Source: Flaccisagitta enflata
Taxonomy: Eukaryota > Chaetognatha > Sagittoidea > Aphragmophora
Direction: 5' to 3'
Assembly: GCA_965153355.1 (NCBI GenBank)
Contig: OZ231126.1
Coordinates: 60,202,001-60,266,000 of the forward strand
DNA length: 64,000 nucleotides
Positions 35,838 through 47,699 of the stretch are shown piece after piece (the first letter of the stretch is position 1; the number at the start of each line of letters is the position of its first letter). Under the pieces are notes generated by a model that searched no databases, was not told the origin of the DNA, and saw only the letters and a program-made list of their open reading frames with translations. Both the position numbers and the translations under genes were made by a program.

Positions 35838-36727
35838 GTAGCGGCCCTGAAGGGGACGATGTCCTGTAGAACACAGGGGACTTTCGTTCGTTCGTTCGTT
35901 CGTTCGTTCGTTCGTTCGTTCGTTCTTTCGTTCGTTCGTTTGTTTGTTTGTTTATCCGTCCCCCCCCTTGGCCTGGCCTGAAATCTGCCCTCTCAGGCCT
36001 GAAATCTGACCTTGCAGGCCTGAAATCTGACCTTTCAGGCCTAGAATCTGCCCTCTCAGGCCTTGAATCTGCCTTCTCAGGTCTGAAATCTTCTCTCTCA
36101 GGCCTGAAATCTACTCTCTCAGGCCAAAAATCTACCCTCCCAGGCCTAAAATCTGTCCTCTCAGGCCTGAAATCTGCCCTCTCAGGCGTGAAATCTGACC
36201 TTTCAGGCGTGAAATCTGACCTTTCAGGCCTGAAATCTGCCCTCTGAGGCCTTGAATCTGCCTTCTCAGGTCTGAAATCTATCCTCTCAGGCCTGAAATC
36301 TACCCTCTCAGGCCTAAAATCTACCCTCTCATGCCTGAAATCTGTCCTCTCAGGCCTAAAATCTACCCTCTCATGCCTGAAATCTGTCCTCTCAGGCCTG
36401 AAATCTGCCCTCTCAAGCCTGAAATCTGCCCTCTCAGGCCTGAAATCTGCCCTCTCAGGCATGAAATCATAGAGTTTGAATCTGCCCTCTCAGAGTTTGA
36501 ATCTGAATAGGCAGATTTGAAGCCTGAGAGGGCAGATTTCAGCACTGTAAGGGCCTGGGGGGGGGGAGATGGACAAATGACAAACAAACAAATGAAAGTC
36601 CCCTGTGTTCTACAGGACATCGTCCCCTTCGGGGCCGCTGCCCTGCTTCCTCTCACTACAATTCACAATCATGCAAAGCAGGGCAACGGGTATCGCTGAC
36701 CACATATTGCCCTTGGGCGACCTGTTA
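35838..36727. mobile_element. M element 3, GATGTCC subtype
   Basis: Arms at 35838-35882 and 36598-36647 (GACGATGTCCTGTAGAACAC and inverse). A CGTT run lies at 35883-35950. The internal 21-bp minisatellite AGGCCTGAAATCTGCCCTCT (first 20 bases) has about 26 copies at 35970-36470. A short inverted segment of the repeat lies at 36500-36550. The tail has GGGCAACGGGTATCGCTGAC. Confidence 0.85.
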
Positions 36728-37640
36728 GGTTGTCGTCCTGAGAGCGGTGACTAATCAGTCGATAGTAGCTCGCCACAGTTGGCAGCTTGCACGTTGTCGG
36801 CAATCGGAGAGCGGCGGCTCCTCAGTCGGCTGTACTTTGGCCTGGTTGTCAGTTTGCGGCGTCGTCGTCGGCAAAGTGGAAAACGAAGGCGGAATTGGAT
36901 CTTTGTGTCTGCAATTTTGATTTACTCGAGCCATAAAAAGCGACGGCTCGCATATTACGCGGTTTATCGGGGTCCGAGGCTGGTGGAATTGTGACGCGGT
37001 AAGGAGTGGGGTACTATCTAGGAAAGATGTGTAGCAGCAGCTTTATAGAGAGATATCTCAACCTTTCGTTAAAAAAAGTAAAAAAAATTTAAGAGCATTT
37101 TAATTAACGTCGAAAAATCTGCAATCTGAACGCAATCTCGTCTCTGTGCATCAAACCGTTTAGAAATGCCATTAGTTTGAAGTTGATCATGTATTTCCAA
37201 AAATGAAAAAAAAAAAAAGGATTTCTGCCCTTCCATCTTTGAAATGCTCTCAAAATTAACCCAAAAAAGATAGAAACACGCGGCTTGCACCACAGGTTAA
37301 GTCTTGAGCTCTGCCTCTAGTCTTATAATCTCACGGATTTTTAGTCTGATTTGTAAAGAAATGTGACCCAATGTTGCAGCCGAAACGATCTAGATCTACA
37401 ATGTTCACCACAACCACTTCTTAGTTGTGATAAAAAACCAAACTCACGGTCCCTAAATTGGATTGAAGGTTGTTTTTCTCTTTTACTCCGGTTAGTACTA
37501 ATAAAGGCGGCTGTCGCCGACTGGAAAAAAATCGTCAAGGGGAGTCTTTTTTTCAAAGCATATTCTTCTGTGTGTGCATCTCATGCTGTCTAATTGACTG
37601 CCTGTCTGTTTTTGTTATTCAATTTTGTCTGTCTGTGTTT
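36728..37640. other. Unique stretch; possible non-coding first exon near 36740-37000
   Basis: 36740-37000 is GC-richer and non-repetitive, ending in GACGCG followed by GTAAGG, a plausible splice donor at 37001. A 71-codon frame (36779-36994) lies in it but has no ATG near its start and no recognised domain. I see no matching downstream exon. 37011-37640 shows nothing I can call. Confidence 0.25.
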
Positions 37641-37646
37641 CTTTTT

Positions 37647-37795
37647 AGTTGCGTCGGCAACTCTATAAGAGGCTTTGTCCGTCCGTCGGTCGGTTGGTCG
37701 GTCCGTCCGTAACCATCGAGTCGAAAAGTGTGAAAACGCGCATTTCCGCTCCTGCCCACCCGTCCGCAACTGGTGGCCGTGTATCCGGCCTTGTT
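37647..37795 (+). mobile_element. S element copy 10, AGTTGC subtype
   Basis: Hairpin AGTTGCGTCGGCAACT, CTATAAGAGGCTTTGTCC, GTCGGTCGGTTGGTCGG, CGCTCCTGCCCACCC, distal GTCCGCAACT (37762-37771), then GTGTATCCGGCCTTGTTC. The stem bases differ from copies 6 and 11 in both arms and in the distal copy. Confidence 0.85.
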
Positions 37796-37823
37796 CCTCT
37801 CTGTCTTCCTCTGTCTTTTGTGT

Positions 37824-38339
<516 letters not shown>

Positions 38340-38342
<3 letters not shown>

Positions 38343-38779
38343 CAGAGTCAATTTGTGTGACATACTAGAATTCAAATATCGCCGCGATTCCTACTTTCAA
38401 TTTTGTCTTCCTAACAACTTCATATGCTCAATTACAAGGAAACTGTTTTCTTAAACACTAAAGACAAATGAAAAATCAAAGAGGGAAGTTGTTAACTTGT
38501 TGTCCCTTTCATGAGAAATTCTTTTTGGCTTTCCGCTTGAGCGTTAGAATAAAAAATCAAAACATCAACTTATTCTGAAATCAATGAGGGATGCAGGGTA
38601 ATACCCCTCTGTTAGGCTCTCTTAGCGGCGCTCAATTTTACACATATTGACTCTTTTCTTTTTTCTTATGTTACATACAGCCAGAAATAATGATCAATGA
38701 AAAATATCAATTTTTGCAAAAATGTGAAAAAATAAAAGAAGATTCAAAAAATCATAACGCAAAAAATAATCAATGTAGA
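38340..38779. other. AT-rich spacer left of the large inverted repeat
   Basis: No gene seen. The outer limit of the inverted-repeat arm is blurred here by divergence. Confidence 0.4.
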
Positions 38780-39545
38780 GTAGAGGTCAGGTACACCGAA
38801 ACTATCCATTTGGCTACTCCATCCAGGAGTGTTTTTCTTTCTAAACATATGAATTGAAGTCCCCGAGGCCGAGGAAGGGAGTTAGGACGCAATTTCAAGG
38901 TCGCGCATATCAGATTTTGCTCACAAAAGATCATCATCTCACAAGTGTAAAAGTTGAAATACCCCTCTATCTTTGTAAGCACACTACTTCTAAACGAAAA
39001 AAGATAGAAGATCGCGCTTGGCGCCATTTTAAAGAACACAAAAAAATCTTTCATTTCATCATGAATTTTGTCTAAATCGGTTGAAAAACAACTGAGTAAC
39101 AAGCTTGCAAAGTTGGATGAAGTTTTAATAAACTTAAATAATTACCTCAATTTCACCCCTAACTTTGTAAGAATGTCATTTCTAAACGAAAAAAGATAGA
39201 AAATCGCGCTTGGCGCCATTTTAAAGAACACAAAAAAATCTTTCATTTCATCATGAATTTCGTCTAAATCGGTTGAAAAACAACTGAGTAACAAGCTTGC
39301 AAAGTTGGATGAAGTTTGAATAAACTTAAGTGATTACTTCAATTTCACCCCTAACTTTGTAAGTATGTCATTTCTTAACGAAAAAAGATAGACGATTGCG
39401 CTTGGCGCCATTTTAAAGAACGCAAAAAAATCTTTTGTTCCATCATGAATTTCATCTAGATCGGTTGAAAAACATCTGAGTAACAAGCTTTCTAAGTTGG
39501 ATGAAGTTTGATTCAATCTTAATGATTCAATTTCCCCCCTAACAT
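38780..39545. repeat. Left arm of large inverted repeat, with ~190-bp tandem copies
   Basis: The outer segment with CCAGGAGTGTTTTTCTTTC (about 38824) matches the inverse at about 42803-42821. Then three ~190-bp direct copies start at AAACGAAAAAAGATAG (38994, 39187, 39377), each with GCGCTTGGCGCCATTTTAAA and CGGTTGAAAAACAACTGAG or a close variant. Confidence 0.8.
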
Positions 39546-39709
39546 TGGAAGCTTATCGTTTTTTGGCGCCCTTTACAAAAAACACAACAAATTAGTTGTA
39601 TGCGGGTGGGCTGGGACAGTGTTTCGGGTGGGCAGGAGCCGCAGAATTTGTTGTAGACCAGGTCTTTGGCATATGAATTATCAATCTTTTAAGCATCTTT
39701 TCTGTTTTT

Positions 39710-40432
39710 GGGCAGCGGCCCCGAAGGGGCCGATGACCTATGCTTTCACACATAAGGGAAATTTCTCCTTCGCCATCTCCTCTTCCTTCTCCGTACCCCC
39801 CCCCTTGAGGCCCAAAGCCTAGCCTCGAAGCTCAATGCCCAGTGCGATGCTCAGAATCCTAATCTCAGGCTCAAATTCCAGCTTCAAGGCTGAAATCACA
39901 GCCCCAGGATCAGGGATTCCAATCTCAAGACTCAAATCCTAGCCTCGCTCAATCCCAGCCTCAGCTCAAATCAGCCTCAAAGCTCAAATCCCAGCCTCGA
40001 AGCTCAAATCCCAGCCTCGAAGCTCAAATCCCAGCCTCAAAGCTCAAATCCCAGCCTCGAAGCTCAAATCCCAGCCTCGAAGCTCAAATCCCAGCCTCGA
40101 AGCTCAAATCCCAGCCTTGAGGCTCAAATCCCAGCCTCGAAGCTCAAATCCCAGCCTCGAGGCTTAAATCCCAACCTTGAGGCTCAAATCCCAGCCTCGA
40201 AGCTCAAATCCCAGCCTCGAGGCTTAAATCCCAACCTTGAGGCTCAAATTCCAGCCTCAAGGCCCCAATTCCAGCCTCCAGGTCCTTATTCCAGCCTTGA
40301 GGCTAAAAGAAACCAGGATAGGTCATCAGCCCCTTCGGGGCCGCTGCCACTCTTACCACCTCCCACCCACATACACTCACATAGGGGCAACGGATACCGC
40401 TGACCATATAACGCTTTTGCGACTGTTGATCC
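39710..40432. mobile_element. M element 4, GATGACC subtype
   Basis: Left arm GGGCAGCGGCCCCGAAGGGG, CCGATGACCTATGC, CACACATA. Internal minisatellite AGCCTCGAAGCTCAAATCCC (20 bp, about 17 good copies at 39930-40235). Inverse arm at 40318-40347. Tail GATACCGCTGACCATATAAC with GCTTTTGCGACT. Confidence 0.83.
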
Positions 40433-40632
40433 ATCCTGTCTCTTTGAAGCTAAGGACAAACTGTATATCATTGGGTGAATACCATTGCCTTTATTGTTGT
40501 AATATCAGATGAATCCCGAAGAGAGAAATGGACGTATTGGATCAAGAGATCATGCGCAAGAGAGAAAACAGCATAGGGCTGAGATGAGGGTAGCAAAAGA
40601 ACAGGAGAGAAAACGAAAATATGAGGAAGAAA

Positions 40633-40741
40633 TAGTCGCAAAAGCGTCAGATGGTCAGCGGTACCCGTTGCCCCTGTGTGAGTGTATGCAGGTGTGAGGT
40701 GGTTAGAGGGGCAGCGGCCCCAAAGGGGCCGATGACCTATG
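40633..40741. mobile_element. M element 5, tail and one arm only
   Basis: Inverted tail (AGTCGCAAAAGCG, GGTCAGCGGTACCCGTTGCC) joined directly to an arm GGGCAGCGGCCCCAAAGGGG, CCGATGACCTATGC. No minisatellite or second arm. This solo form shows that tail plus arm is one module. Confidence 0.75.
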
Positions 40742-40752
40742 CTGTTTTTATT

Positions 40753-41152
40753 GGGCAGCGGCCCCAAAGGGGACGGAGTCCTGCAGAACACAGGGGACTT
40801 TCGTTCGTCATTCTGTCCTTCCATCTGTCCGCAAGGCCTCCCTGAATCTGCTCCTTCTCAAGTCAGAAACGCCTTCAGGCCTGAAATTAATATGCTAGGC
40901 CCTGAAATCTGCCTCACAGACTAAGGCCTGAGGCAGATTTCAGGTTCGAGAGGGTGGAATTCCCAGGCGGAGAGGGCAGACGGGGCATGAGAGGGCCTGG
41001 GGGAATGACGGATGGGTGACGACGGAATGACGAGCTTAGGGTCCTCTGTGTCAGCAGGACTTCGCTCCCTTTGGGCCGCTGCCCTGCCTTCCTTCCCACC
41101 GCATCTCACATCACGCCAACAGGGCAACGGGTATCGCTGACCACATATTGCC
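40753..41152. mobile_element. M element 6, GATGTCC-like subtype
   Basis: Left arm with GGGGACGGAGTCCTGCAGAA and CACAGGGGAC. Interior has a few AGGCCTGAAAT-type units in both orientations. The inverse arm (TCAGCAGGACTTCGCTCCC, GGGCCGCTGCCC) and tail (GGGCAACGGGTATCGCTGAC) end near 41152. Confidence 0.75.
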
Positions 41153-41774
41153 ATGAGCTCTGTTTGAGCTGTTAGCTGGGAATTAGGGCCTGAGGCTAAA
41201 TATGAGCCTTGCAGTGCTGGAATTTCTGGCTTCTAGGCTGGTATTTGAGCCCTAAGGCTGACTGATTCTTGAGGCTAGGGATTTGAGCCTTGAGGCTAAG
41301 ATTTGAGCCCAAGACAGGAGTTACCAAGGCTGGGACTGAGCCTGCTGGGATTTGAGCCTAAGGAAGTGATTTGAGCCTACAGGCTGGGATTTGAGCCTGA
41401 GGCTGGATTTGAGCCTGAGACTAGACGATCTCAGACTGGGATTTGAGCTTTGAGGCTGGGGGTTTGAGCCTTGAGGCTGAGATTTGAGCCAAGGCTGAGA
41501 TTTGAGCCTCCAGGCTGAGACGGAGCCCCAGGCTGAGATTTGAGCCTCCAGGCTGAGATTTGCTTCCAGGCTGAGATCGGGTCCTCCAGGCTAGGATTGA
41601 GCCCCCAGGCTGGACTGAGCAAGGTTGGGATTTGAGCCTCAAGGCTAAGATTTGGCCTGAGACTAGGATTTAGCAAGACTAGGAATTGGGGCTTTCGATT
41701 TGGGGAGGAAGGAGAAGGAGAGACATACTTCTGTGTGAGCATAGGTCATCGGACCCTTTGGGGCCGCTGCCCAA
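41153..41774. mobile_element. M element 7, minisatellite and right arm
   Basis: Degenerate TGAGCCTNNAGGCTGGGATT-type units on the opposite strand to M4, ending in CATAGGTCATCGGACCC and TTTGGGGCCGCTGCCC. The left arm is not seen; it may share the tail of M6. Confidence 0.65.
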
Positions 41775-41934
41775 AAGCAGAAGCGGAGATGCAACAACGA
41801 CAATCATGGGCAGACTTAGAGGCATTTCTCAATGTTCAGGGATTTCAGGAGGCCGAAAGAATATATGATGCTTGTGACCTAGATTATGCACCTGCTGACA
41901 AGAAACAAAAAAAATTAATCAAACTTCACCCAGT

Positions 41935-42855
41935 TTTGAAAGCTTGATTGTTATTCAACTAATTGAGATGAAATTCATGAGATAAAGAAAGATTTTTTGT
42001 GCTCTTTAAAATGCCGCCAAGCACGATCTTTTATCTTTTCTGGTTTAGAAATGACATTTTTTCGAAGTTAGGGGTAAAATTGAAGTAATTATAAGAATTC
42101 ACTCAAACTTCGCCAATATCTGCAAACTTGTTACTTTGTTGTATTTCAACCGATCTTGATGAAATTCATGATGAAAAGAAAGGATTTTCTGTGCTTTTCA
42201 AAATGGCGCCAAGCACGATCTTCTATCTTTATTTGTTAAGAAGCAGTAAGCTTCCAAAGTTAGCAAAGTTAGGAGTGAAATTTATGTAATTATAAGAGTT
42301 CACTCAAACTTCATCCAAGTTTGCAAGCTTGTTACTTCGTTGTTTTTCAACCAATTTACATTAAATTCATAAGGAAAAGAAAGGATTTTTTGTGTTCTTT
42401 AAAATGGCGCCAAGCGCGGTTTTCTATCTCTATTCGTTTAGAAGCAGTAAGCTTCCAAAGTTAGGGGTGAAATTGATGTAATTATAAGAGTTCACTCAAA
42501 CTTCATCCAAGTTTGGTGCTTTCATTACCATTGCTTTTTCAACCAATTTAGATGAAATTCATGAGGTAAAGAAAGGATTTTTTTGTTGTTTTTCAACCAA
42601 TTTAGATGAAATTCATGAAGTATAGACAGGATTTTTTGTGCTCTTTAAAATGGCGCTAAGCTTCCAAAGTTGAGGGTGCCATTGATCCCTTGCAATATTG
42701 ATACCATGGTTTTTGATCACCAAAATGAGGAATGCGCGAGTGGAAGATTGCGCCGGTGATCCCATTCTTGGCCCTGGGGGCTTCAGTCTATATATATAGA
42801 AAGAAAAACACTCCTGGCTGGGGTTCCAAAATGGATAATAACGGAGATACCGATT
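41935..42855. repeat. Right arm of large inverted repeat
   Basis: Inverted relative to 38780-39545. ~190-bp direct copies contain TTTAAAATGGCGCCAAGC, GATCTTCTATC and TTTTTCAACC(G/A)AT. The outer part has GAAAGAAAAACACTCCTGG at 42803-42821. With the left arm it encloses about 2.4 kb of M elements. Confidence 0.8.
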
Positions 42856-43044
42856 TCTAATGTAGAGACCAATGGTTGGTGCTATTTAAAAGAGAAAAAT
42901 TATCTCTTTCTTAGCTGTGAATATAGAAAAATGTATCATTCCAGCCTCAAAACGGCCCAACTTTTCTAAAATTGACCACAAATCCAAAATGGGAAACTTT
43001 ATTTCTTCCTTTTAGCTCAAAAAAAAGTCAAATTATAATTCGAC

Positions 43045-43712
43045 TTTGGGCAGAGGCCCAAAGGGTCGATGACCTATAGGTCATAGCATAGATGCTTTCC
43101 ATGAGGGTAGGGAATTTTCTCCTCCTCCCTTCCTTCCCTCCGTCCCCCACCCAAATCCCAATACTCAAGGCCCCAATCCCAGTCTCGAGGCTCAAATCCC
43201 AGCCTCAAGGTCGAAATCCTAGTCCTTGGCTTGAGGCCCAAATCCCAGTCTTGGGGCCAAAATCCCAGCTCTGAGGCCCAAATCCCAGCCTTAAGGCCCA
43301 AATCTCAGCTTTGAGGCCCAAATCTCAGCCTCTCAAGGCCCAAATCCCAACCTCGACCGCCCAAAAAAAACCCCATCCCTCAAGACACAAATCCTATATC
43401 AGGGGCTCAAATTCAGCCTGAAGGCCTCAATCCCAGCCTGAAGGCCTACATCCTAGCCCCAAGGCCAAAATCCCTGTCTTAAGGCCCAAATCCCCGCCCA
43501 AAATGCCAGCCCCAAGGCCTAAATCCAAGCCCCAAGGCCCCAAGGCCCCAATCCCAATTGCTAGAAGGAGGAGAAAATTCCTCATATCAGTGAAAGCATA
43601 GGTCATTGACCCCTTCGGGGCCCTGCCCTGCCCTGCCCCCTCCCTCAACCTTAATCACAACCTACTTGGGCAGGGCACGGGTACCGCTGACCATCTGACG
43701 CTTATGCGACTA
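43045..43712. mobile_element. M element 8, GATGACC subtype
   Basis: Left arm GGGCAGAGGCCCAAAGGG, TCGATGACCTATAGG. Interior units such as GGCCCAAATCCCAGCCTCAA. Right arm GTGAAAGCATAGGTCATTG, CCCCTTCGGGGCCCTGCCC. Tail GGGTACCGCTGACCATCTGA, CGCTTATGCGACT. Confidence 0.8.
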
Positions 43713-43812
43713 TTTCCAATGAATTCAAAAACAATAAAAAACAATCGTGCACATGAGTTTTAAGCAGAGGGGGATAAAATACTATCAACCAAAAGTGCTG
43801 CTAAACCTTTTT

Positions 43813-43936
43813 AGGTGCGACAAAGCACCTCTATAATTGGCTGTGTCCGTCGGTTGGTAGGTCTGTTGGTCTGTCTGTCTGTAACGCATTCGTTCGACGA
43901 TCCACACGTCGCACCTATTGGCCTACTTGGCCTTGT
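43813..43936 (+). mobile_element. S element, AGGTGC subtype, copy b (intact)
   Basis: 5' arm AGGTGCGAC (43813-43821), local partner GCACCT (43825-43830), CTATAATTGGCTGTGTCC, a GTCTGTCTGTCTG run, ACGATCCACAC, distal arm GTCGCACCT (43908-43916, perfect complement over 9 bp), TACTTGGCCTTGTT. It has the same plan as the AGTCGC subtype with a different stem. Confidence 0.87.
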
Positions 43937-44060
43937 TCCTCCAAACGAAGCCATGGCAATCACGGTGCGGTACTTCGAAATTTATCGTTTATCAATACCA
44001 ATAACTTTTACAAATGTCAAAGGTGACCAAAAGGGAATAGCAGCCCTAAAGCAAAGGCAA

Positions 44061-44520
44061 TGGTCAGCGGTACCTGCAACCTGCTTCAGGGTTTTGAAGG
44101 GCGAGCAGGGCAGTGGCTCCTAAGGAGGCAAACTCCTGTAGAACATGGTGAATCGGTTTGTTCATCCACCCATTGGCTGTCTAGGATCTTGGTCCCAAAG
44201 ACGAATTTGTACCATGAAGAGTAAGATCTGGTTCTTAGAGACCAACATCTTGGTCTCCAACGATGAGATCTGGGTCTGAGAAGCCAGGATTTTAGTTATT
44301 GAGGGCAGAATCACGGTCTTGGAGGCAATGATCTTGAACTAAGTGGCTAGAATCTGAGTTTCAGAGGCTAGAATCTTAGTATCAGAGGCCAGAATCTGTG
44401 TCTCCTGGGGTCAAAATCTTTGTCATTGGGGCAAGAATCTGGGTCTGAGGCTAGGTTTTTGGGCAGCGGCCCCAAAGGGCCAATGTCCTGTAGAACAAAG
44501 GGGCAACAGGTCATCCAAGG
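44061..44520. mobile_element. M element 9
   Basis: Tail GGTCAGCGGTACCTGCAACC, then an arm GGGCAGTGGCTCCTAAGGAG and CTCCTGTAGAAC. The interior (44180-44450) has a third kind of unit around GGTCTNNGAGGCNAGAATCT. It ends with GGGCAGCGGCCCCAAAGGGC, ATGTCCTGTAGAACA, which is in the same orientation as the first arm. Confidence 0.65.
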
Positions 44521-45003
44521 GCAATATGTGGTCAGCGATACCCGTTGCCCTGCTTTGCATGATTGTAAAATGGAGTGAGAGGAAGCAGGGCAGCGGCCCC
44601 GGAGGGGACGAAGTCCTGTAGAACACAGGGGGACTTTTGTTTGTCATTTTGTCCGTCTGTCCATCCGTCCGTTCCCCCCAGGCCCTCTCAGGCCTTGAAT
44701 CTGCCGTCTTAGGCCTGAGATTTACCCTCTCAGGCCTGAAATCTGCCCTCTCAGACCTTGAATCCATGAGGGCAGATTTCAGGCCTGAGAGGACAGATAT
44801 CAGGCCTAAGAGGACAGATTTTAGGCCTAAGAGGGCAGATTCAAGGCCTGAGAGGGCAGATTTCAGGCCTAAGAGAGCCTGGGGGGGACCAATGGATGGA
44901 CAAACGGATGGATGGACGGACGGACGGACGGATGGACGGAATGACAAACAAAAGTCCCTCTGTGTTCTACAGGACTTTGTCCCCTTTGGGCCGCTGCCCA
45001 AAA
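44500..45003. mobile_element. M element 10, GATGTCC subtype
   Basis: Tail (CAAGGGCAATATGTGGTCAG, GATACCCGTTGCCCTGC), arm (GCAGGGCAGCGGCCCCGGAG, AGTCCTGTAGAACACAGGG), interior AGGCCTGAAATCTGCCCTCT units that invert at about 44765, inverse arm ending in GGGCCGCTGCCC at 44999. Confidence 0.82.
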
Positions 45004-45314
45004 ATCATGTACATCCTTCCGTCCGTCCGTCCATCCGTCCATCCGTCCGTAAGTCCCCCCCTGAAGCTTCTCATTGAATAACATGGAGAATTGACAAAAT
45101 GCAAACCTCCCATTGAATAACATGGAAAACTGACAATAAAATAAAAACATGCGAAATTCCAATTAGATAACAAAGCAAATTGACAAGTGAATGATAGAAT
45201 TATGAAAATTCCTATTGAATAACATTGAAAATTGACAAGAAATTAAGTAAGTGCTAAACTCCAATTGAATATCATAGCAAATTGCTCAAAAGGCCCTAAA
45301 ATTGCACTTACAGG
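45003..45314. repeat. Short tandem repeat around ATTGAATAACATGGA
   Basis: ~50-60-bp degenerate copies with CCATTGAATAACATGGAAAA and TTGACAA at about 45072, 45108, 45155, 45210 and 45260. No gene. Confidence 0.6.
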
Positions 45315-45620
45315 ACGGAAGGACGTGCATAATTTGTGCCCCTTTTGGGCCGCTGCCCTGCTCTCACTCCACTTCTTCAGCTAATTACTCCAAATAGGGT
45401 ATCGGGTATCGCTGGCCATGTGCTATCCTTGGCTGACTAGTTAAGCTTGGATTTAGGACCCTCAGGCAGCATTAGGGTCAGAATGGGCTTAGAGAGATGA
45501 AGCCTTGAGGATGGGACAAGGGACAGACTTTAGACAGACGGATATATAGATGTATGGATGGACAGACAGATTCCTCCTGTGTCCTACAAGACTTCGTACG
45601 CTTCGTGGCTACTGCCCAAA
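45315..45620. mobile_element. M element 11, diverged
   Basis: GTGCCCCTTTTGGGCCGCTG arm, tail GGGTATCGCTGGCCATG, then a distant arm CCTGTGTCCTACAAGACTTC and CTACTGCCC. The interior has only short relics of the minisatellite. Confidence 0.6.
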
Positions 45621-45743
45621 AATGAATGTATCTGTGTCTCCTGAATGACTGCATGAATGATGAGATATATCGAAATGAAAACATACTTGGATCAGTCACG
45701 CGTCAATCACTCTCATATTCATTCATAAGACCACGAGAATTTC

Positions 45744-45748
<5 letters not shown>

Positions 45749-45836
<88 letters not shown>
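45749..45836. repeat. (AG)n microsatellite
   Basis: About 44 uninterrupted AG copies. Confidence 0.98.
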
Positions 45837-45838
<2 letters not shown>

Positions 45839-46042
45839 TCAACTCTCATTATCACGTGCGGCGGGGAACAGCGATATGGATCATATTTCTTTTTTCATAT
45901 TTTGATGTTCCACGTGTTGTGAACTTCTATACCGCCAGTATGGTATATCGCTCGATAACGCTCTACTCGTGTTACTTTTATTGTATTGTTCGTCATTATA
46001 TCACGAGCGATTCAAAATATTATGCTAACAGGCGCTCTTTTT

Positions 46043-46236
46043 AGTCGCGTGCTACGCGACTATACATCCGGCTTTGTCCGTCCGTCGGTGGGCCGGTTGG
46101 TGGGTCCCCATTTTACTTTTTTAGGCGTTTTTGAGCGTTTCGAGCTCACTGCTCCTAACCGAATGTCCCAGTGACCTTCTCCATCACTGCCCCTGCCCAC
46201 CCGCACGCGACTAGGGTAGCAGTGTATCCAGCCTTG
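46043..46236 (+). mobile_element. S element copy 11 (intact reference copy)
   Basis: AGTCGCGT-GCT-ACGCGACT hairpin with 8-bp arms (46043-46061), CTTTGTCCGTCCGTCGG, CCATTTTACTTTTTTAGG, CCTGCCCACCC, distal arm GCACGCGACT (46203-46212, perfect 10-bp complement of AGTCGCGTGC), GTATCCAGCCTTGTT. It is the best-preserved AGTCGC copy. Confidence 0.9.
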
Positions 46237-46369
46237 TTTTAATTCTTCCGTCTTTTCCGTTTCACGCCGTTTCGCGAACCCTCTGCATATAACAGGCCTC
46301 TTGATTTTGGAGCAGCGAGCAGCGCCGCTTCTCGGCAGGGAAAGGGAGATGTCGACAGGTCCCAAAGAT

Positions 46370-46560
46370 GGAAGAAGAAGAAGGATAAGTAGGAGGAGGA
46401 GGAAAAGAAGAAGATGAGGAAGAAGAAGAAGAAGAAGAAGAAGAAGAAGAAGAAGAAGAAGAAGAAGAAGCAGAAGCAGAAGATGAAGAAGAAGAAGAAG
46501 AAGAAGAAGAAGAAGAAGAAGAAGAAGAAGAAGAAGAAAGAAAAGAAAAAGAAAAAGAAA
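46370..46560. repeat. (GAA)n microsatellite
   Basis: Nearly uninterrupted GAA with a few GCA and GAT units. Poly-Lys and poly-Leu frames are compositional. Confidence 0.96.
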
Positions 46561-47444
46561 CAGAAGGAAGATCGAAATGGAAATGATGGTAATTGCAGTC
46601 AGCATTGATATAATTTGCATATTGTAATTTATGATGACTGCTCTTGTGTAACTTGGTTAAGTTGGAAGACTGTCAGTTTGAATTGAAAATATAATGATAA
46701 CTTTATCCTTTATGTTGCGAACTAAGAAAAAAGAAAATCTTAATCACATGTAAAACCTATCAACACTGACATGTTCTTCATGTAGCCACCCGCCATAAAG
46801 TGGATAGTGTTGATATGAATACTGAAAAAAACCTAACCTGATTGGAGATTGTGTCGCTTTTTTCCCTTTTGACAAACACCTGTGTACCACAGTGGAGGTG
46901 AGAGCAGGGATTTGTGCGCAGTCGCTGGGCCTTAGTCCACTAACCGCATTATAGTTGTGGAGATCGGAGTGAAGAGGCAACCCCTTTTGTAATTCAGTCT
47001 CCCATGCTCAAGGTAAGTCGGCAGCGTTCAGGGGAAAATATTTGCCTGTCGGCAGAAAAGAACAATCAAGAGGCCTGCTGCATAAATGCCAAAATGTAAT
47101 GCCAAAATGCAATATATTCATCAATCGGCACTAACCACTTACAAAAGATCGTGCATTCACGGTGAGTTTCAGAATGTCATTACTTTATTACTTTAAATGA
47201 ATTACTCTTGCTAGAATATTCTCAATCTTCAACTAAGTCGTCCAAAGAGTTTGTCTGATCATTATTGGGAGTGATTTGGGACCCTCCCGTCCCTCGTTGT
47301 GGCTCCAGTACGCCGCGGATGAAATCCTTTTTCCGCGTTGACGCACCTGGGATGAAATAATTGCATGAAACATGTCATTGACGCAACCAAATCCATTTGC
47401 ACCATTGACGCAATCAAAGTCATTTGCGTCATCACCGCTAATCG
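46561..47444. other. Unannotated stretch
   Basis: No gene, array or TIR I can support, apart from the ATTGACGCAA(C/T)CAAA motifs near 47383 and 47404 that resemble sequence at 48265-48365. Confidence 0.4.
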
Positions 47445-47650
47445 GGAAAAAAGTCGAAGTCAGTCTTCGACTTTTTGACATATTCGAGAGAAACAGGGTT
47501 TTCATTTTCTTATGAGGAAGTTTAGGAACTCCTTAGGGCGATTGAGGCCTCCGATGAAATTGATAGGGTAAGTAAATTTGATAATTCTCTTTCATTTGGC
47601 GCTAAGCAGAAGTCTCTGGGACAAATATTTTTCGCGTTATGAATTTTAAA
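47445..47650. repeat. Dispersed repeat, inverse copy at 62060-62240
   Basis: GGAAAAAAGTCGAAGTCAGT, GAGAAACAGGGTTTTCATTT, TTCTCTTTCATTTGGCG and TTTTTCGCGTTATGA reappear in reverse order and orientation at 62060-62240, inside intron 8 of the gene. It is an interspersed family of unknown class. Confidence 0.75.
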
Positions 47651-47699
47651 AGATTTATTTATGAAAAATTCAAATTGATTTTTTTTCGATTTTTTATGA

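Noticed and set aside
35970-36470. CRISPR array from regular 21-bp repeats
   Set aside because: Repeats are contiguous, without unique spacers, in animal-type DNA inside an M element.
36779-36994. 71-codon Arg-rich coding exon
   Set aside because: It has no ATG, no domain, and no partner exon. Only the donor-like GTAAGG supports it.
46043-46061. S hairpins as bacterial rho-independent terminators
   Set aside because: They occur in intron-bearing eukaryotic DNA, at the start of dispersed elements, and mostly follow rather than precede the T-run.
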